A DNA stretch of 64,000 nucleotides from Bacillota bacterium. GTDB taxonomy: Bacteria; Bacillota; Clostridia; Christensenellales; Aristaeellaceae. The DNA lies in NCBI GenBank assembly GCA_023411375.1, contig JAEYOW010000023.1, forward strand, positions 124,001 to 188,000, given 5' to 3'. This document shows positions 1 to 9,311 of the stretch, piece after piece; position 1 is the first letter of the stretch; every line of letters begins with the position of its first letter. The notes beneath the pieces were generated by a model. The model was given only the letters and a program-made list of their open reading frames with translations. It did no database searches and was not told the origin of the DNA. Made by a program: the position numbers and the translations under genes.

Positions 1-1
1 C

Positions 2-1204
2 CAGACGGAGCGCCGCGACCTGTACCTGCCCTATGCTATGCAGTTGGTGGAAAGCGGGGCGGCTTATCCGTGCTTTTGCACCAAGGAAGAGCTTCAGCAG
101 AGGCGCGACGCGGCCACGCAGAAGGGCGAGCAGTGGAAGTACGACAAGCATTGCCTGACCCTTTCCAAAGAGGAGGCGCTTCGCCGCATGCAAAGCGGTG
201 AAAGCTACGTCATCCGCCAGAACATTCCGCTGACCGGAACCGCCAGCTTCGACGACGCGCTCTACGGGCATGTGGAGGCTCCCTGCGACACGTTGGACGA
301 TAACGTGCTGATCAAGGCCGACGGCCTGCCGACGTATAACTTCGCCAACGTGATCGACGACCATCTGATGGGCATTACCCATGTGATGCGCGGAACGGAG
401 TATTTAAGCTCCACACCCAAATATAACCTGCTTTACGACGCGTTTGGGTGGCAGGCGCCCACCTATATCCATTTAAGCCCCGTTATGAAGGACGCCAGCC
501 GCAAGCTTTCCAAGCGCTATGGGGACCCGAGCTTCGAGGATCTGCTGGCGCAGGGCTATGTGCGCGACGCGGTTATCAATTTTATCGCGCTGCTGGGCTG
601 GAGCCCGGGGGATGAGCGCGAGTTTTTCACCATGGACGAGCTGGTGGAGGCGTTTGACTTAAAGGGCCTTAGCAAGGCTCCCGCCATCTTCAATACCGAA
701 AAGCTGGTATGGTTCAATCACGAGTATATTACACGCATGCCGTTTGAGGAATACCTTGAAATGGCGGCGCCGTGGTTTGACAAGGCGCTTACGGGGAAGG
801 GTATCGACTATCGCCGCCTGGCGGAGCTGATGCACACCCGCACCGAGGTGTTTGACCGCGTGCCGGATATGGTCCGTTTTTTGGCGGAGCTGCCGGATTA
901 CGAGGTGGAGCTGTACTCTCACAAGAAGATGAAAACCGATGCGGAGGTGGCGCTCAGGGTTTTGAAGCTTGCGCGCCCCGCGCTGGCGGCGTTGACGGAT
1001 TTCAGCGAGGGTGCGGTAAAGGACGTGCTGATGAACCTTGCCGCCCAGAACGAACTGAAAACGGGGCAGATGATGTGGCCGGTGCGCATCGCCATTTCCG
1101 GGCTATTAAGCACGCCCGGCGGCGCGACCGAAATCGCTTATCTGCTGGGCAAGGAAGAGACCCTGCGCCGCATCGACGAGGGCATTCGCAAGCTGGAGGG
1201 TTGA
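2..1204 (+). CDS. gltX: Glutamyl-tRNA synthetase, 5' end outside window
   Basis: Cytoplasmic class I aminoacyl-tRNA synthetase that charges tRNA-Glu. The gene enters from the left edge: the frame is already open at base 2 (Gln-Thr-Glu-Arg-Arg-Asp), so the N-terminal HIGH-type signature lies outside. About 400 residues are visible of a family that is usually 470-500. Visible landmarks are the YPCFC segment, the HVMRGTEYLSSTPKY block of the catalytic core and the KMSKS-type loop in the form KLSKR at bases 503-517, followed by the helical anticodon-binding end. The methionine codon at 38 is internal. leuS follows after 71 bases. Discriminating versus non-discriminating type cannot be decided from this fragment. 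Confidence 0.95.
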   Translation, partial: QTERRDLYLPYAMQLVESGAAYPCFCTKEELQQRRDAATQKGEQWKYDKHCLTLSKEEALRRMQSGESYVIRQNIPLTGTASFDDALYGHVEAPCDTLDDNVLIKADGLPTYNFANVIDDHLMGITHVMRGTEYLSSTPKYNLLYDAFGWQAPTYIHLSPVMKDASRKLSKRYGDPSFEDLLAQGYVRDAVINFIALLGWSPGDEREFFTMDELVEAFDLKGLSKAPAIFNTEKLVWFNHEYITRMPFEEYLEMAAPWFDKALTGKGIDYRRLAELMHTRTEVFDRVPDMVRFLAELPDYEVELYSHKKMKTDAEVALRVLKLARPALAALTDFSEGAVKDVLMNLAAQNELKTGQMMWPVRIAISGLLSTPGGATEIAYLLGKEETLRRIDEGIRKLEG

Positions 1205-1215
1205 GCGCGGAAGAA

Positions 1216-1237
1216 CGGGCCGCAGGCCCGCCGTTTT
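1216..1237 (+). terminator. Short hairpin terminator after gltX
   Basis: A perfect 6-bp stem CGGGCC/GGCCCG with a GCA loop is followed by CCGTTTT. It is short, so it may only attenuate read-through into leuS, 38 bases downstream. Confidence 0.45.
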
Positions 1238-1275
1238 CCCACTCCCCTCAATAGAATGGATAAAGGAGAATCGAC

Positions 1276-3696
1276 ATGCAAGAGCATCCCGCCTATCATC
1301 CTGGTCAAATCGAGAAGAAATGGCAGAAGCGCTGGGAGGAGAGCGGCGTTTTCAATGCCGAGTTTCCCAGCGACAAGCCGAAGTATTATTGTTTGATTGA
1401 GTTTCCCTATCCCAGCGGCAACGGCTTGCACGTGGGGCATCCGCGCTCCAACACGGCGTTGGATATCATCGCCCGCAAGCGCCGTATGGAAGGGTATAAC
1501 GTGCTCTATCCCATCGGATACGACGCCTTTGGCCTGCCGACGGAGAATTTCGCGATTAAAAACAAAGTGCATCCAGCCGCCGTCACTCAAAAGAACATCG
1601 ACCACTTCCGCGAGCAGCTTCAGCGCCTGGGCTTCAGCTTCGACTATACGCGCGAGGTAAACACCACCGATCCAGCTTATTACCGCTGGACGCAGTGGAT
1701 TTTTCTCAGGCTGCTGGAAAAAGGCCTGGCCTATAAGGCCGAGATGCCCATCAACTGGTGCGTGAGCTGTAAGTGCGGCCTGGCTAACGAGGAGGTTGTC
1801 GGCGGCGTTTGCGAGCGCTGCGGCGGCGAGGTGGTGCGCAAGGTCAAGAGCCAGTGGATGCTGAGAATTACCGATTACGCCCAGAAGCTGCTGGATGGGT
1901 TGGAGCAAGTGGATTTTATTGAAAAGGTAAAGACCCAGCAGCGCAACTGGATTGGCCGAAGCGAGGGCGCGGAGGTGGACTTTCAGCTTGCCTGCAAAGA
2001 AGAAAAGCTGCGCGTGTTCACCACGCGGCCGGATACGCTGTTTGGCGCGACCTATATGGTGGTGAGCCCGGAGCATCCCATGCTTGAGAAATACCGCGCG
2101 GATATCGCAAACTATGACGATATCGCCGCCTACCGCGCCGAAGCCGCCAAGAAAAGCGACTTTGAGCGTACCGAGCTTGCCAAGGACAAGACCGGCGTGG
2201 CGTTAAGCGGCCTATGCGCGGTCAATCCCGTCAACGGTAAGGAAATCCCCATCTGGGTGAGCGATTATGTGCTGATGAGCTACGGTACGGGCGCGATTAT
2301 GGCCGTGCCCGCTCACGACACGCGCGACTGGGAGTTTGCCACCAGGTTTGGCATCCCCATGGTGGAAGTCGTGGCGGGCGGCGATATCACGAAGGAAGCG
2401 TATACCGACATCGCCGACGGCGTAATGGTTAACAGCGGTTTCCTCAATGGCCTGCGCGTGCCCGAGGCCAAGAAGAAGATTATCGACTGGCTGGCGGAAA
2501 AAGGCCTTGGCGAGCGTAAGGTCAACTATAAGCTGCGCGACTGGGTGTTCAGCCGCCAGCGCTACTGGGGCGAGCCCATCCCGGTCGTGCACTGCGAGCA
2601 TTGCGGCGTTGTACCCGTGCCGGAGAACCAACTGCCCGTGCTTCTGCCCGATGTGGAAAACTACGAGCCCACCGACAGCGGCGAAAGCCCGCTTGCCGCC
2701 ATGACGGACTGGGTGAATACCGTTTGCCCCGTCTGCGGCAGGCCCGCCAGGCGGGAAACCGATACCATGCCCCAGTGGGCCGGGTCGAGCTGGTACTTCC
2801 TGCGCTACTGCGATCCGCATGACGATCGGGCGTTTGCCTCCAAAGAGGCCTTGGATTACTTCATGCCCGTGGACTGGTACAACGGCGGCATGGAGCACAC
2901 TACCTTGCACCTTTTATACAGCCGGTTCTGGCACCTGTTTTTGCATGATCTTGGCCTTGTGTCCGCGCCGGAGCCTTACCAGAAGCGCACCAGCCACGGC
3001 ATGATTCTGGGCGAGAACAACGAAAAGATGTCCAAGTCGCGCGGAAACGTCATCAATCCGGACGATATTGTAAACGAGCTGGGCGCGGACGCGTTCCGTC
3101 TGTACGAGATGTTCATGGGCGCGTTTGACCAGGCGATTCCGTGGTCCACCAACGGTGCGCGCGGCTGCCGCCGCTTCCTGGACCGCGTGTGGCGGCTTGG
3201 GGATATGCTGAAGCCCGGTAACGGCTATTCAAAGGAATTGACCGCCGTAATGCACGAGACCATCAAAAAGGTCGGCGACGATTACGAGGCCATGAAGTTT
3301 AATACCGCGATTGCCGCCATGATGTCCCTGGTCAACGAGTTTTACGCAAACGGCGGCTGCACGAAGGACGAGCTGCGTACGCTGCTTTTGCTGCTTTCGC
3401 CCGTGGCCCCGCATATCTGCGAGGAAATGTGGGAGCTGATGGGCTTTGGCACGGAACTTGCGCGCGAGCCTTGGCCGAAATACAGCGAAGCCGCCATGAA
3501 GCGCAGCGAGGTTGAAATCGGCGTACAGGTCAACGGCAAGGTGCGCGGGCGCATCATGGTCTCGCCCGACCTCACCCGCGAGCAGGCCGAGCGCGACCTG
3601 CCGGAGCGCGACGACGTGAAGCAAATTGTTGGCGGCAAGCCTATTGCGAAGGTGATCTTCGTGCCGGGCAGGCTGTGCAACCTGATTGTGAGATAA
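1276..3696 (+). CDS. leuS: Leucyl-tRNA synthetase
   Basis: Charges tRNA-Leu with leucine; cytoplasmic class I enzyme of 806 residues, normal for the bacterial form. The HIGH motif reads HVGH within YPSGNGLHVGHPRS near residue 50. A Cys-rich zinc segment (CVSCKC...CERCGG) follows at about residues 160-185. The editing domain shows TTRPDTLFGATY, and the catalytic loop NNEKMSKSRGN lies near residue 585. The C-terminus carries the helical anticodon domain and ends VPGRLCNLIVR. The ATG at 1276 has AAAGGAGA nine bases upstream. It follows gltX after 71 bases, and a strong terminator follows the stop. No T-box-like leader fits in the gap, so regulation is not visible. Confidence 0.98.
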   Translation: MQEHPAYHPGQIEKKWQKRWEESGVFNAEFPSDKPKYYCLIEFPYPSGNGLHVGHPRSNTALDIIARKRRMEGYNVLYPIGYDAFGLPTENFAIKNKVHPAAVTQKNIDHFREQLQRLGFSFDYTREVNTTDPAYYRWTQWIFLRLLEKGLAYKAEMPINWCVSCKCGLANEEVVGGVCERCGGEVVRKVKSQWMLRITDYAQKLLDGLEQVDFIEKVKTQQRNWIGRSEGAEVDFQLACKEEKLRVFTTRPDTLFGATYMVVSPEHPMLEKYRADIANYDDIAAYRAEAAKKSDFERTELAKDKTGVALSGLCAVNPVNGKEIPIWVSDYVLMSYGTGAIMAVPAHDTRDWEFATRFGIPMVEVVAGGDITKEAYTDIADGVMVNSGFLNGLRVPEAKKKIIDWLAEKGLGERKVNYKLRDWVFSRQRYWGEPIPVVHCEHCGVVPVPENQLPVLLPDVENYEPTDSGESPLAAMTDWVNTVCPVCGRPARRETDTMPQWAGSSWYFLRYCDPHDDRAFASKEALDYFMPVDWYNGGMEHTTLHLLYSRFWHLFLHDLGLVSAPEPYQKRTSHGMILGENNEKMSKSRGNVINPDDIVNELGADAFRLYEMFMGAFDQAIPWSTNGARGCRRFLDRVWRLGDMLKPGNGYSKELTAVMHETIKKVGDDYEAMKFNTAIAAMMSLVNEFYANGGCTKDELRTLLLLLSPVAPHICEEMWELMGFGTELAREPWPKYSEAAMKRSEVEIGVQVNGKVRGRIMVSPDLTREQAERDLPERDDVKQIVGGKPIAKVIFVPGRLCNLIVR

Positions 3697-3702
3697 GGGT
3701 GG

Positions 3703-3732
3703 AGGGACGGCGGGAGGTTCCGCCGTCCCTTT
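3703..3732 (+). terminator. Rho-independent terminator after leuS
   Basis: An 11-bp perfect stem (AGGGACGGCGG pairing with CCGCCGTCCCT), a 6-base loop and a following T-rich stretch (TTTGCGGCTTTTTTG). It closes the synthetase pair before the ABC exporter. Confidence 0.85.
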
Positions 3733-3770
3733 GCGGCTTTTTTGTAGGTAGTAGGAAGGGGATATTTGAT

Positions 3771-4682
3771 ATGAGCGATTCGATGGCTGCGTGCGTGTGC
3801 GCGGACGGCCTTACGCGGCGCTTTGGCAGCACGCTGGCGCTGGACGGGCTGAGCTTTACCATGGCGCAGGGGCAGATTATCGGACTTTTGGGGCGAAACG
3901 GCGCGGGCAAGAGCACGCTGCTGCGCATCCTGAGCGGACAGCTCAGACAGTCGGAGGGAAAAATTGAACTGTTTGGCATGCCTGTGTTTAATAACGCCGC
4001 CGCCTTGGGCGAGTTGTGCATGATTGGGGATACGCCGGATTTTGGCAGGCTGAGCAACCGCAAGGCATTTTTCCGCGCATGCGCTTCGTTGTTTAGCGGC
4101 TGGGATATGGCGCTTGCCCAAAAGCTTGCCGATCGTTTTGAACTGCCGGAGAAGAAGCCGCTCAAGGGCTTCAGCAGGGGCATGCAGACGGCGCTGCTGC
4201 TATGCGTCGGGCTTGCTTCCAAGGCGAAGCTGACCGTGTTTGACGAGCCGAGCCTGGGGCTGGACGCGGTAATGCGCGAACGGTTTTACGACCTGCTGCT
4301 GGAAATGAGGCGCGAGCAGCCGGAGCGCACGTTTATTATAAGCACGCACCTGATCGACGAGGTGGCGCGCACGCTGGATTACGCCGTGTTGATGGACCAC
4401 GGCAGGCTGCTTTGCGAAGGGGAACTCAAAACGCTGATGTCGAGCTATCTGAGTGTGTCCGGCGCGCCGGACGCGGTTCGCGCGGCCACGGAGGGGGCGC
4501 AGGTGCTGCGGGAGGAGGAGGTCGCCGGCTCGCTGGTGCGCCATCTCCGCCTGAACGAGCCTGCCGACCGGGAACGGCTGCTTAACCACGAGGGCGTACA
4601 GGGCGCGCCGATTCATTTACAACGGCTGTTTGTATTCCTGACGGACGAGGAGGAGGGTGAGCGCCATGCAAACGACGCTTGA
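3771..4682 (+). CDS. ABC transporter ATP-binding protein (BcrA/YtrB-like)
   Basis: Cytoplasmic ATPase of an exporter-type ABC system, 303 residues. Walker A is GRNGAGKST, Walker B is LTVFDEPSLGLD, and the switch histidine is in ISTHLIDE. The signature motif is FSRGM instead of LSGGQ, a degeneration common in the small ATPases of BcrA/YtrB-type exporters. The start at 3771 is chosen for the GGAAGGGG site just upstream; the longer open frame back to 3675 runs through the leuS terminator and is not credible. The permease gene overlaps its end. No GntR-type regulator, the usual partner of YtrB systems, is adjacent, so the substrate is unknown. Confidence 0.9.
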   Translation: MSDSMAACVCADGLTRRFGSTLALDGLSFTMAQGQIIGLLGRNGAGKSTLLRILSGQLRQSEGKIELFGMPVFNNAAALGELCMIGDTPDFGRLSNRKAFFRACASLFSGWDMALAQKLADRFELPEKKPLKGFSRGMQTALLLCVGLASKAKLTVFDEPSLGLDAVMRERFYDLLLEMRREQPERTFIISTHLIDEVARTLDYAVLMDHGRLLCEGELKTLMSSYLSVSGAPDAVRAATEGAQVLREEEVAGSLVRHLRLNEPADRERLLNHEGVQGAPIHLQRLFVFLTDEEEGERHANDA

Positions 4683-5493
4683 TAGCAAGAAATGGTTCGC
4701 CGCTTCGCGCTTTGGGGGCGTGATGCGCTACCACGGCATGCGCATGGGCCGGGTGGTTCTGTGGGTGCTGGCGATCATGCTGGCGGCGCAGGTGCTGTCC
4801 TTCGCGATGGCCATTGGCGGCTTGGGTGGATATGAGAGCACGGGCGTGGCCGCCAATCTTGGATTGACCATGCTGGCGGCGTTGGTATGCGCCTGCGTGG
4901 CGGCGGACGGCGGCACGCGGTTTTTGCTGCGCTTCGGCACGCCGCGCACCTCCGTGTGGCTGGGAAGCGTGCTGTCGCTGATGGCATGGATGCTGGCGTT
5001 GCTGTTGGGTACGCTGGCTTTGAGCCTGCTGGTGAACGGGCTGGTTGTGCTGCTTAACAGCGCTTTCCCGCAAAGCTTTTCGCTGATTTCATATTATGAC
5101 CGCACGTTGACCACGGGGCAGGTGTTTAAAACGACGCTTTTAAACGCGCTTGGGGCGCTGCCGGAATACGCGCTGTGGACGCTTGAATGGTCGTGCTTGT
5201 TCTATCTGCTGGGCTGCTGCCTGCGGCGCAGCAAGGGCATTACCATCGCGGTGATCGTTGGCGTGCCGCTGATTTTATTCATCACGATGCTGATCCCCGC
5301 TGTGCAGCAGACCATCGCCGCGGTGGAGAGCGCCAGCGAGGGTGAAATCATGGTGATGGGCCTTCAGTGGTTCCAGTGGCTTTCCAAGGCCGCGCAGTGG
5401 GTGGAGTCTCAATGGCCTTGGATTCAGTTGGGGGCGGCGCTTGTTTCGCTTCCGCTAAGCTATCTGTGCATGCGGGGAACCCCGCAGCCGTAA
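4666..5493 (+). CDS. ABC transporter permease, multi-pass membrane protein
   Basis: A 275-residue hydrophobic protein with about six membrane segments; the stretches around VLWVLAIMLAAQVLSF, LGLTMLAALVCACVAA and LGSVLSLMAWMLALLLGT are clear. It overlaps the ATPase gene by 17 bases, so the two form one exporter. The ATG at 4666 is preferred because AGGAGGG lies eight bases before it; an in-frame GTG at 4657 would sit inside that site. Family resemblance is only to ABC-2-type permeases in general. Substrate unknown. Confidence 0.85.
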   Translation: MQTTLDSKKWFAASRFGGVMRYHGMRMGRVVLWVLAIMLAAQVLSFAMAIGGLGGYESTGVAANLGLTMLAALVCACVAADGGTRFLLRFGTPRTSVWLGSVLSLMAWMLALLLGTLALSLLVNGLVVLLNSAFPQSFSLISYYDRTLTTGQVFKTTLLNALGALPEYALWTLEWSCLFYLLGCCLRRSKGITIAVIVGVPLILFITMLIPAVQQTIAAVESASEGEIMVMGLQWFQWLSKAAQWVESQWPWIQLGAALVSLPLSYLCMRGTPQP

Positions 5494-5527
5494 CGTGCCA
5501 TTTCACACACAAAAGGAGAGACGCCTC

Positions 5528-5995
5528 ATGAGCTTTGAAGAAGTAAAGCAATACCTGACCGAGCGCGGACTGGGCGGAAAGGTTCACGAGTTTTCAGAAT
5601 CCAGCGCAACGGTCGAACTGGCCGCGCACGCGGTGGGCTGCGAGCCCTGCCGCATTGCGAAAACCATGTCCTTTATGGTGGACGGCGCGCCGGCGCTGAT
5701 TGTGCTGGCGGGGGATACGCGGGTGGACAATGCCAAGTTCAAGGCGCGGTTTCATCAAAAGGCAACCATGTTAAGCGCCGAACAGGTGACGGAGCTGACG
5801 GGCTTTCCTGTCGGCGGCGTGTGCCCGTTTCTCGCGCCTGAAAGCATACCCGTTTACCTGGATGAATCGCTCAGGCGGTTTGAGACGGTTTTTCCGGCTG
5901 CGGGAAGCCGCAACAGCGCCGTGGAGGTGACCGTTTCCCAGCTGGAGGAGGCGTCCCACGCGGCGGGATGGGTGGATATCGGCAAGCGGGGATAA
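5528..5995 (+). CDS. YbaK/EbsC-family aminoacyl-tRNA deacylase
   Basis: Small cytoplasmic enzyme (155 residues) of the family that removes wrongly attached amino acids from tRNA, for example Ala or Cys from tRNA-Pro. Family landmarks are the lysine in CRIAKTMSF, the ALIVLAGDTRVDNAK strand-helix, the GGVCPF turn and the C-terminal VFPAAGSRNSAVEV. Start at 5528 with AAAGGAGAG upstream. It stands 34 bases after the ABC permease and before a terminator, so it may share that transcript. Which mischarged tRNA it acts on cannot be read from the sequence. Confidence 0.9.
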   Translation: MSFEEVKQYLTERGLGGKVHEFSESSATVELAAHAVGCEPCRIAKTMSFMVDGAPALIVLAGDTRVDNAKFKARFHQKATMLSAEQVTELTGFPVGGVCPFLAPESIPVYLDESLRRFETVFPAAGSRNSAVEVTVSQLEEASHAAGWVDIGKRG

Positions 5996-6018
5996 GCGCA
6001 CCCGTCAATCTATTCTTC

Positions 6019-6068
6019 AAAGGCGCGGAGCTGCGCATGTGTACAGAAGTAGCCGCGCCTTTGTTTTT
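6019..6068 (+). terminator. Terminator after the YbaK gene
   Basis: A 10-bp stem AAAGGCGCGG/CCGCGCCTTT encloses a 24-base loop and is followed by GTTTTTTA. The loop is long but the stem is perfect. Confidence 0.7.
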
Positions 6069-6094
6069 TATGCGCTTTTCACCCGGTTGGGGAA

Positions 6095-6123
6095 TTGCGG
6101 CGGTTCGTGCGTCCCGGTATAAT
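6095..6123 (+). promoter_or_regulatory. Sigma-A promoter for the metallopeptidase gene
   Basis: TTGCGG (6095-6100), a 17-base spacer and a perfect TATAAT (6118-6123), about 40 bases before the chosen start at 6171. Confidence 0.7.
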
Positions 6124-6170
6124 AAAACGAATCGGCCTCCCAGGGGATGCCAAGCAAAGGATGGATGAGT

Positions 6171-9100
6171 ATGTTAAGAGCTTCAAGAAAAACATTATTA
6201 TGGGTAATTGCCCTGATGATGGCGCTTGTACCGCTGGCGGGCGGGCTGGGCGAAACGGCGTTCAGCGCCAACAGCGAAAGCATTGCCATGATCGAGGTCA
6301 ATCAGGTCATGAGCTATGGCGTCAGCATTGAGGACGGTTCGTATTATGCGATGGAGAGCTTTGTGGCGGGCAAGGAAACCATGATCCTTGTCGCCTTTAA
6401 CGAGCAGACGCAGGCGTTGGCGGACGGTTCGCAGAGGCTGACCGTCGTGCGGGACGGCGTAGAGGTGGCGCAGCTATTGCCTGAGGAAATGGACGATACC
6501 AACAGGCTCTTTTTTTATCCCCGTTCCCTTGCCGATGTGGATAACTGGGCAGCCGGGCATTATACATTTACCTATACGGACGATAGCGGCAATGTGGCCG
6601 AGCGCTCCGTAACCTTCAGCAACACGAAGAAGATCAAGGTGCTGGCGGTGCCGGTACGCGCCAACTACGGCGGCAATGTCGTTGATTGCAGCGGGGAATG
6701 GAAAACCGCGATTCAGTTTACCGCGAAATGCTATCCCCTGGCGCAGGGGGCGATCGAGTACGTCCTTGGGCCGATGCTCGACCTTTCCGACGAGCAGTTT
6801 GACCTGACCACGGACGACGGTATGTATTACGTCTGGGAATCGCTGGCCAATCTGCAAACGCCAAATCAGGATTATGAGCTGATTCTGGGCTTTGTGCGAG
6901 ACCGTCAGGGAAATGGCGATATTCAGGGCTATACCTACGGCCTTCCCGCAAACATCATCACCGAATCCGACGGGGATATGCAGCCGACGGTGGCGCATGA
7001 GATTGCGCATTGCTACAGCGTTGGCGACGAGTATCCCGGCGGCGCGATCAACGACGCGGTCAACCCCGCTCCCTACGGCATGGAGGGGAGCGACTGGGAG
7101 GACAGAGATATAACGGTTCAGTCAACCCGTCAGTTTGTACAGGGCGGAAACGATGTCGGCAACGAGGCCAGCGGTACGGTTGTGCCGCTGGAACAGTTTC
7201 CCATCAACATTGCGGAAATGGAGATTCTATACAACAACGTGACCAGCTTCATGGGCTCCGGCAGCAGCGATATCAACGATTACTGGATCACCTCCGCTAT
7301 TTGGGAACAGCTTTTCAAAAGCTTTGTAACCAGCGAGGCCATGCTAACGCAGAGCCAGACGGACGGCGGGTTCTCATTCTTCCCTGCCGGCTCAGACATC
7401 GGGGATGAGGATGCCGGCGGGGATGGCGAACAACCCGCGCAGGAGGAAGCGCAAGACACAGCCGCTTCCGGCGGGCTGAGCGGGCTTGCCCTTCCGTGCG
7501 CGCTGTGCGGGGAAGGTTCCCCGTTGGGTGAGTATGCCGTTTACGCGCTATGCCTGGAGTGCGGGCAGCTAAGCGAGGTGTCCTGGAACGACGAAAGCTT
7601 TGCCTGCGAGTACTGTGGCACGGAATCGCCCACAGGCACGGACAACCTGTACCTGTGCTGCCCCAGGTGTGAGAAGCTGACGACCATGCGCAATTATGTT
7701 GGCAGCCATGCGGCGGAGGCTACACCGCGTATGAAAGCGAGCGCCGCCGCGAGCGACGTTGTGTCCGCCGCGCCGGGGCAGGAAGCCCCGACCTACCGTG
7801 TTATCGACATCAAAGGCTTGCTTTCCCGGGAGGGCGTTTTTACACCGTCGCCCTTCTTCTCCTATCAAACGGACGGGCCCTCCACCGCGGTGCGCGGCGA
7901 TTACTCCGTCGTTATGAAGGATGCGCAGGGCAAGGTGCTGTCCAGGGCGAGGTTCAACGTTGCCTTTACCACAACCTCCAACCCGCCGCGCAAGCTTGAG
8001 AGCGCGCCTGTAAACGTGACGGCAAACTATCCCGAAGCAACGGCATCCATCACGCTGCTGCATGGCGACGAGGAGATTTTTGTGGTTCCCGTTTCCGAAA
8101 ACGCACCGGCGGTTGCCTTCGCGGGCCTTGTGGACGAGCAGGAAGTGAAAGGCCAGATGGAGATTGCATGGGAGGCGTCCGACGCCGATGGCGACGGGCT
8201 GACTTATGAGCTGTGGTACTGTACCGACGAGGGCGAGTTTACCAATATTGCCTCAAACCTTAAAACGACTGGCGCAACGGTGGATTTCGACACGCTGCCA
8301 GGCTCGGATAAGGCCTACCTTTATCTGTATGCCTGCGATGGTATAAACACCAGCGAGATCGACAGCCCCTACCTCCATGTGGGCTATAAGGCTCCGGAAA
8401 TTCTGACGGAACAGGCGGAGATACCCGAGGTGAAAATAACCGAGCAAATCTTGCTGGACGCCGATGTATACGATATGCAGGACGGTTGGCTGTATGAAGA
8501 CGGACAGCTGGCATGGACGTTGAATGGGCGCGAGTATATGAGCGGCTCCACGCTGTGGGTATTCCCCTACGAGCTGGCGCCTGGGGAGCATGTGTTTACC
8601 CTTACGGCCACAAACGCAGGGGGCATGCAAAGCGCGAAGAACTTTACGTTCAGGGTGCTGGACGATGAATCGGCCTTGCCGGACGACTGGAGCCGCGAGG
8701 ACGTGAAAAACGCACTGAGCAACGGCTTTATCGCGCCGCTGAAAAACGTTGACGCGGCCATCACGCGCGGGCGCTTCGCCGAGCTGATGGCAACGCTATA
8801 CTATACTGTGATGGACGAAAACGCCGGGCTGCCAGACTATGAGGACGGCGTGGTGACCGATTGCGGAAGCGACGATTACAGCCAGTTTCTGATGGCGTCG
8901 CTGGGGGTGATGGAGGCGCCCGGCGGCAAGTTCTCGCCCAATGATACGCTGACGGAGGAGCAGGCTATGCGCACCCTCTATGAGGTGGCTGCGAAGGGAC
9001 TGGGTACCGACGACGGAACGGTCACCGCGACCGAAGACCTGCTTGCCGAGCTGGAGGAGGCGGGCGTGATCAACGACCGGGAGGAAAATACCTATCAGGC

Positions 9101-9173
9101 TGACAAAGCCGTTACCGGCCGGATTGTTCTGGTTCGCCTCAGCCGTTTGTTTGATTACTTTTTCTCTGAATAA
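6171..9173 (+). CDS. Secreted M64-like zinc metallopeptidase with zinc ribbons and SLH-like repeats
   Basis: A protein of about 1000 residues predicted to act on the cell surface. Order: signal peptide (to about residue 30); a domain of mostly beta character; a metallopeptidase core with HEIAH at residues 276-280 followed by GDEY, close to the HExxH...DEY pattern of IgA-peptidase family M64; two Cys4 zinc-ribbon-like units at about 440-500 (CALC/CLEC and CEYC/CPRC); beta-sandwich domains, one with the Asp-rich SDADGDGLTYELWY pattern of cadherin/Ig-like folds; and two SLH-like repeats from about 840 (ITRGRFAEL; KFSPNDTLTEEQAMR) that would bind cell-wall polymer. Start 6171 (or 6165) fits AAAGGA; the methionine at 6147 is too far upstream. 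Own promoter. Cys4 ribbons in an exported protein are unusual. Substrate unknown. Confidence 0.8.
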   Translation: MLRASRKTLLWVIALMMALVPLAGGLGETAFSANSESIAMIEVNQVMSYGVSIEDGSYYAMESFVAGKETMILVAFNEQTQALADGSQRLTVVRDGVEVAQLLPEEMDDTNRLFFYPRSLADVDNWAAGHYTFTYTDDSGNVAERSVTFSNTKKIKVLAVPVRANYGGNVVDCSGEWKTAIQFTAKCYPLAQGAIEYVLGPMLDLSDEQFDLTTDDGMYYVWESLANLQTPNQDYELILGFVRDRQGNGDIQGYTYGLPANIITESDGDMQPTVAHEIAHCYSVGDEYPGGAINDAVNPAPYGMEGSDWEDRDITVQSTRQFVQGGNDVGNEASGTVVPLEQFPINIAEMEILYNNVTSFMGSGSSDINDYWITSAIWEQLFKSFVTSEAMLTQSQTDGGFSFFPAGSDIGDEDAGGDGEQPAQEEAQDTAASGGLSGLALPCALCGEGSPLGEYAVYALCLECGQLSEVSWNDESFACEYCGTESPTGTDNLYLCCPRCEKLTTMRNYVGSHAAEATPRMKASAAASDVVSAAPGQEAPTYRVIDIKGLLSREGVFTPSPFFSYQTDGPSTAVRGDYSVVMKDAQGKVLSRARFNVAFTTTSNPPRKLESAPVNVTANYPEATASITLLHGDEEIFVVPVSENAPAVAFAGLVDEQEVKGQMEIAWEASDADGDGLTYELWYCTDEGEFTNIASNLKTTGATVDFDTLPGSDKAYLYLYACDGINTSEIDSPYLHVGYKAPEILTEQAEIPEVKITEQILLDADVYDMQDGWLYEDGQLAWTLNGREYMSGSTLWVFPYELAPGEHVFTLTATNAGGMQSAKNFTFRVLDDESALPDDWSREDVKNALSNGFIAPLKNVDAAITRGRFAELMATLYYTVMDENAGLPDYEDGVVTDCGSDDYSQFLMASLGVMEAPGGKFSPNDTLTEEQAMRTLYEVAAKGLGTDDGTVTATEDLLAELEEAGVINDREENTYQADKAVTGRIVLVRLSRLFDYFFSE

Positions 9174-9287
9174 ACAGCTTAAATCAAAACCACCGGCTAA
9201 GCCGGTGGTATGCACCGTGCCTTCAAGGCATAGTGCTGGCCGCGTCTCAAGACGCATTGAATGGTCTGACAACCGCGCTTTTTTTCG

Positions 9288-9310
9288 GGCCGCCGCTAAA
9301 GCGGCCTTTT
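9288..9310 (+). terminator. Possible terminator inside the IS right end
   Basis: GGCCGC pairs with GCGGCC around a 7-base loop, followed by TTTTC. It lies between the converging metallopeptidase gene and the transposase relic. Confidence 0.45.
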
Positions 9311-9311
9311 C

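Noticed and set aside
3675..3770. N-terminal extension of the ABC ATPase into leuS
   Set aside because: It crosses the leuS terminator and has no ribosome site; the start at 3771 is well supported.
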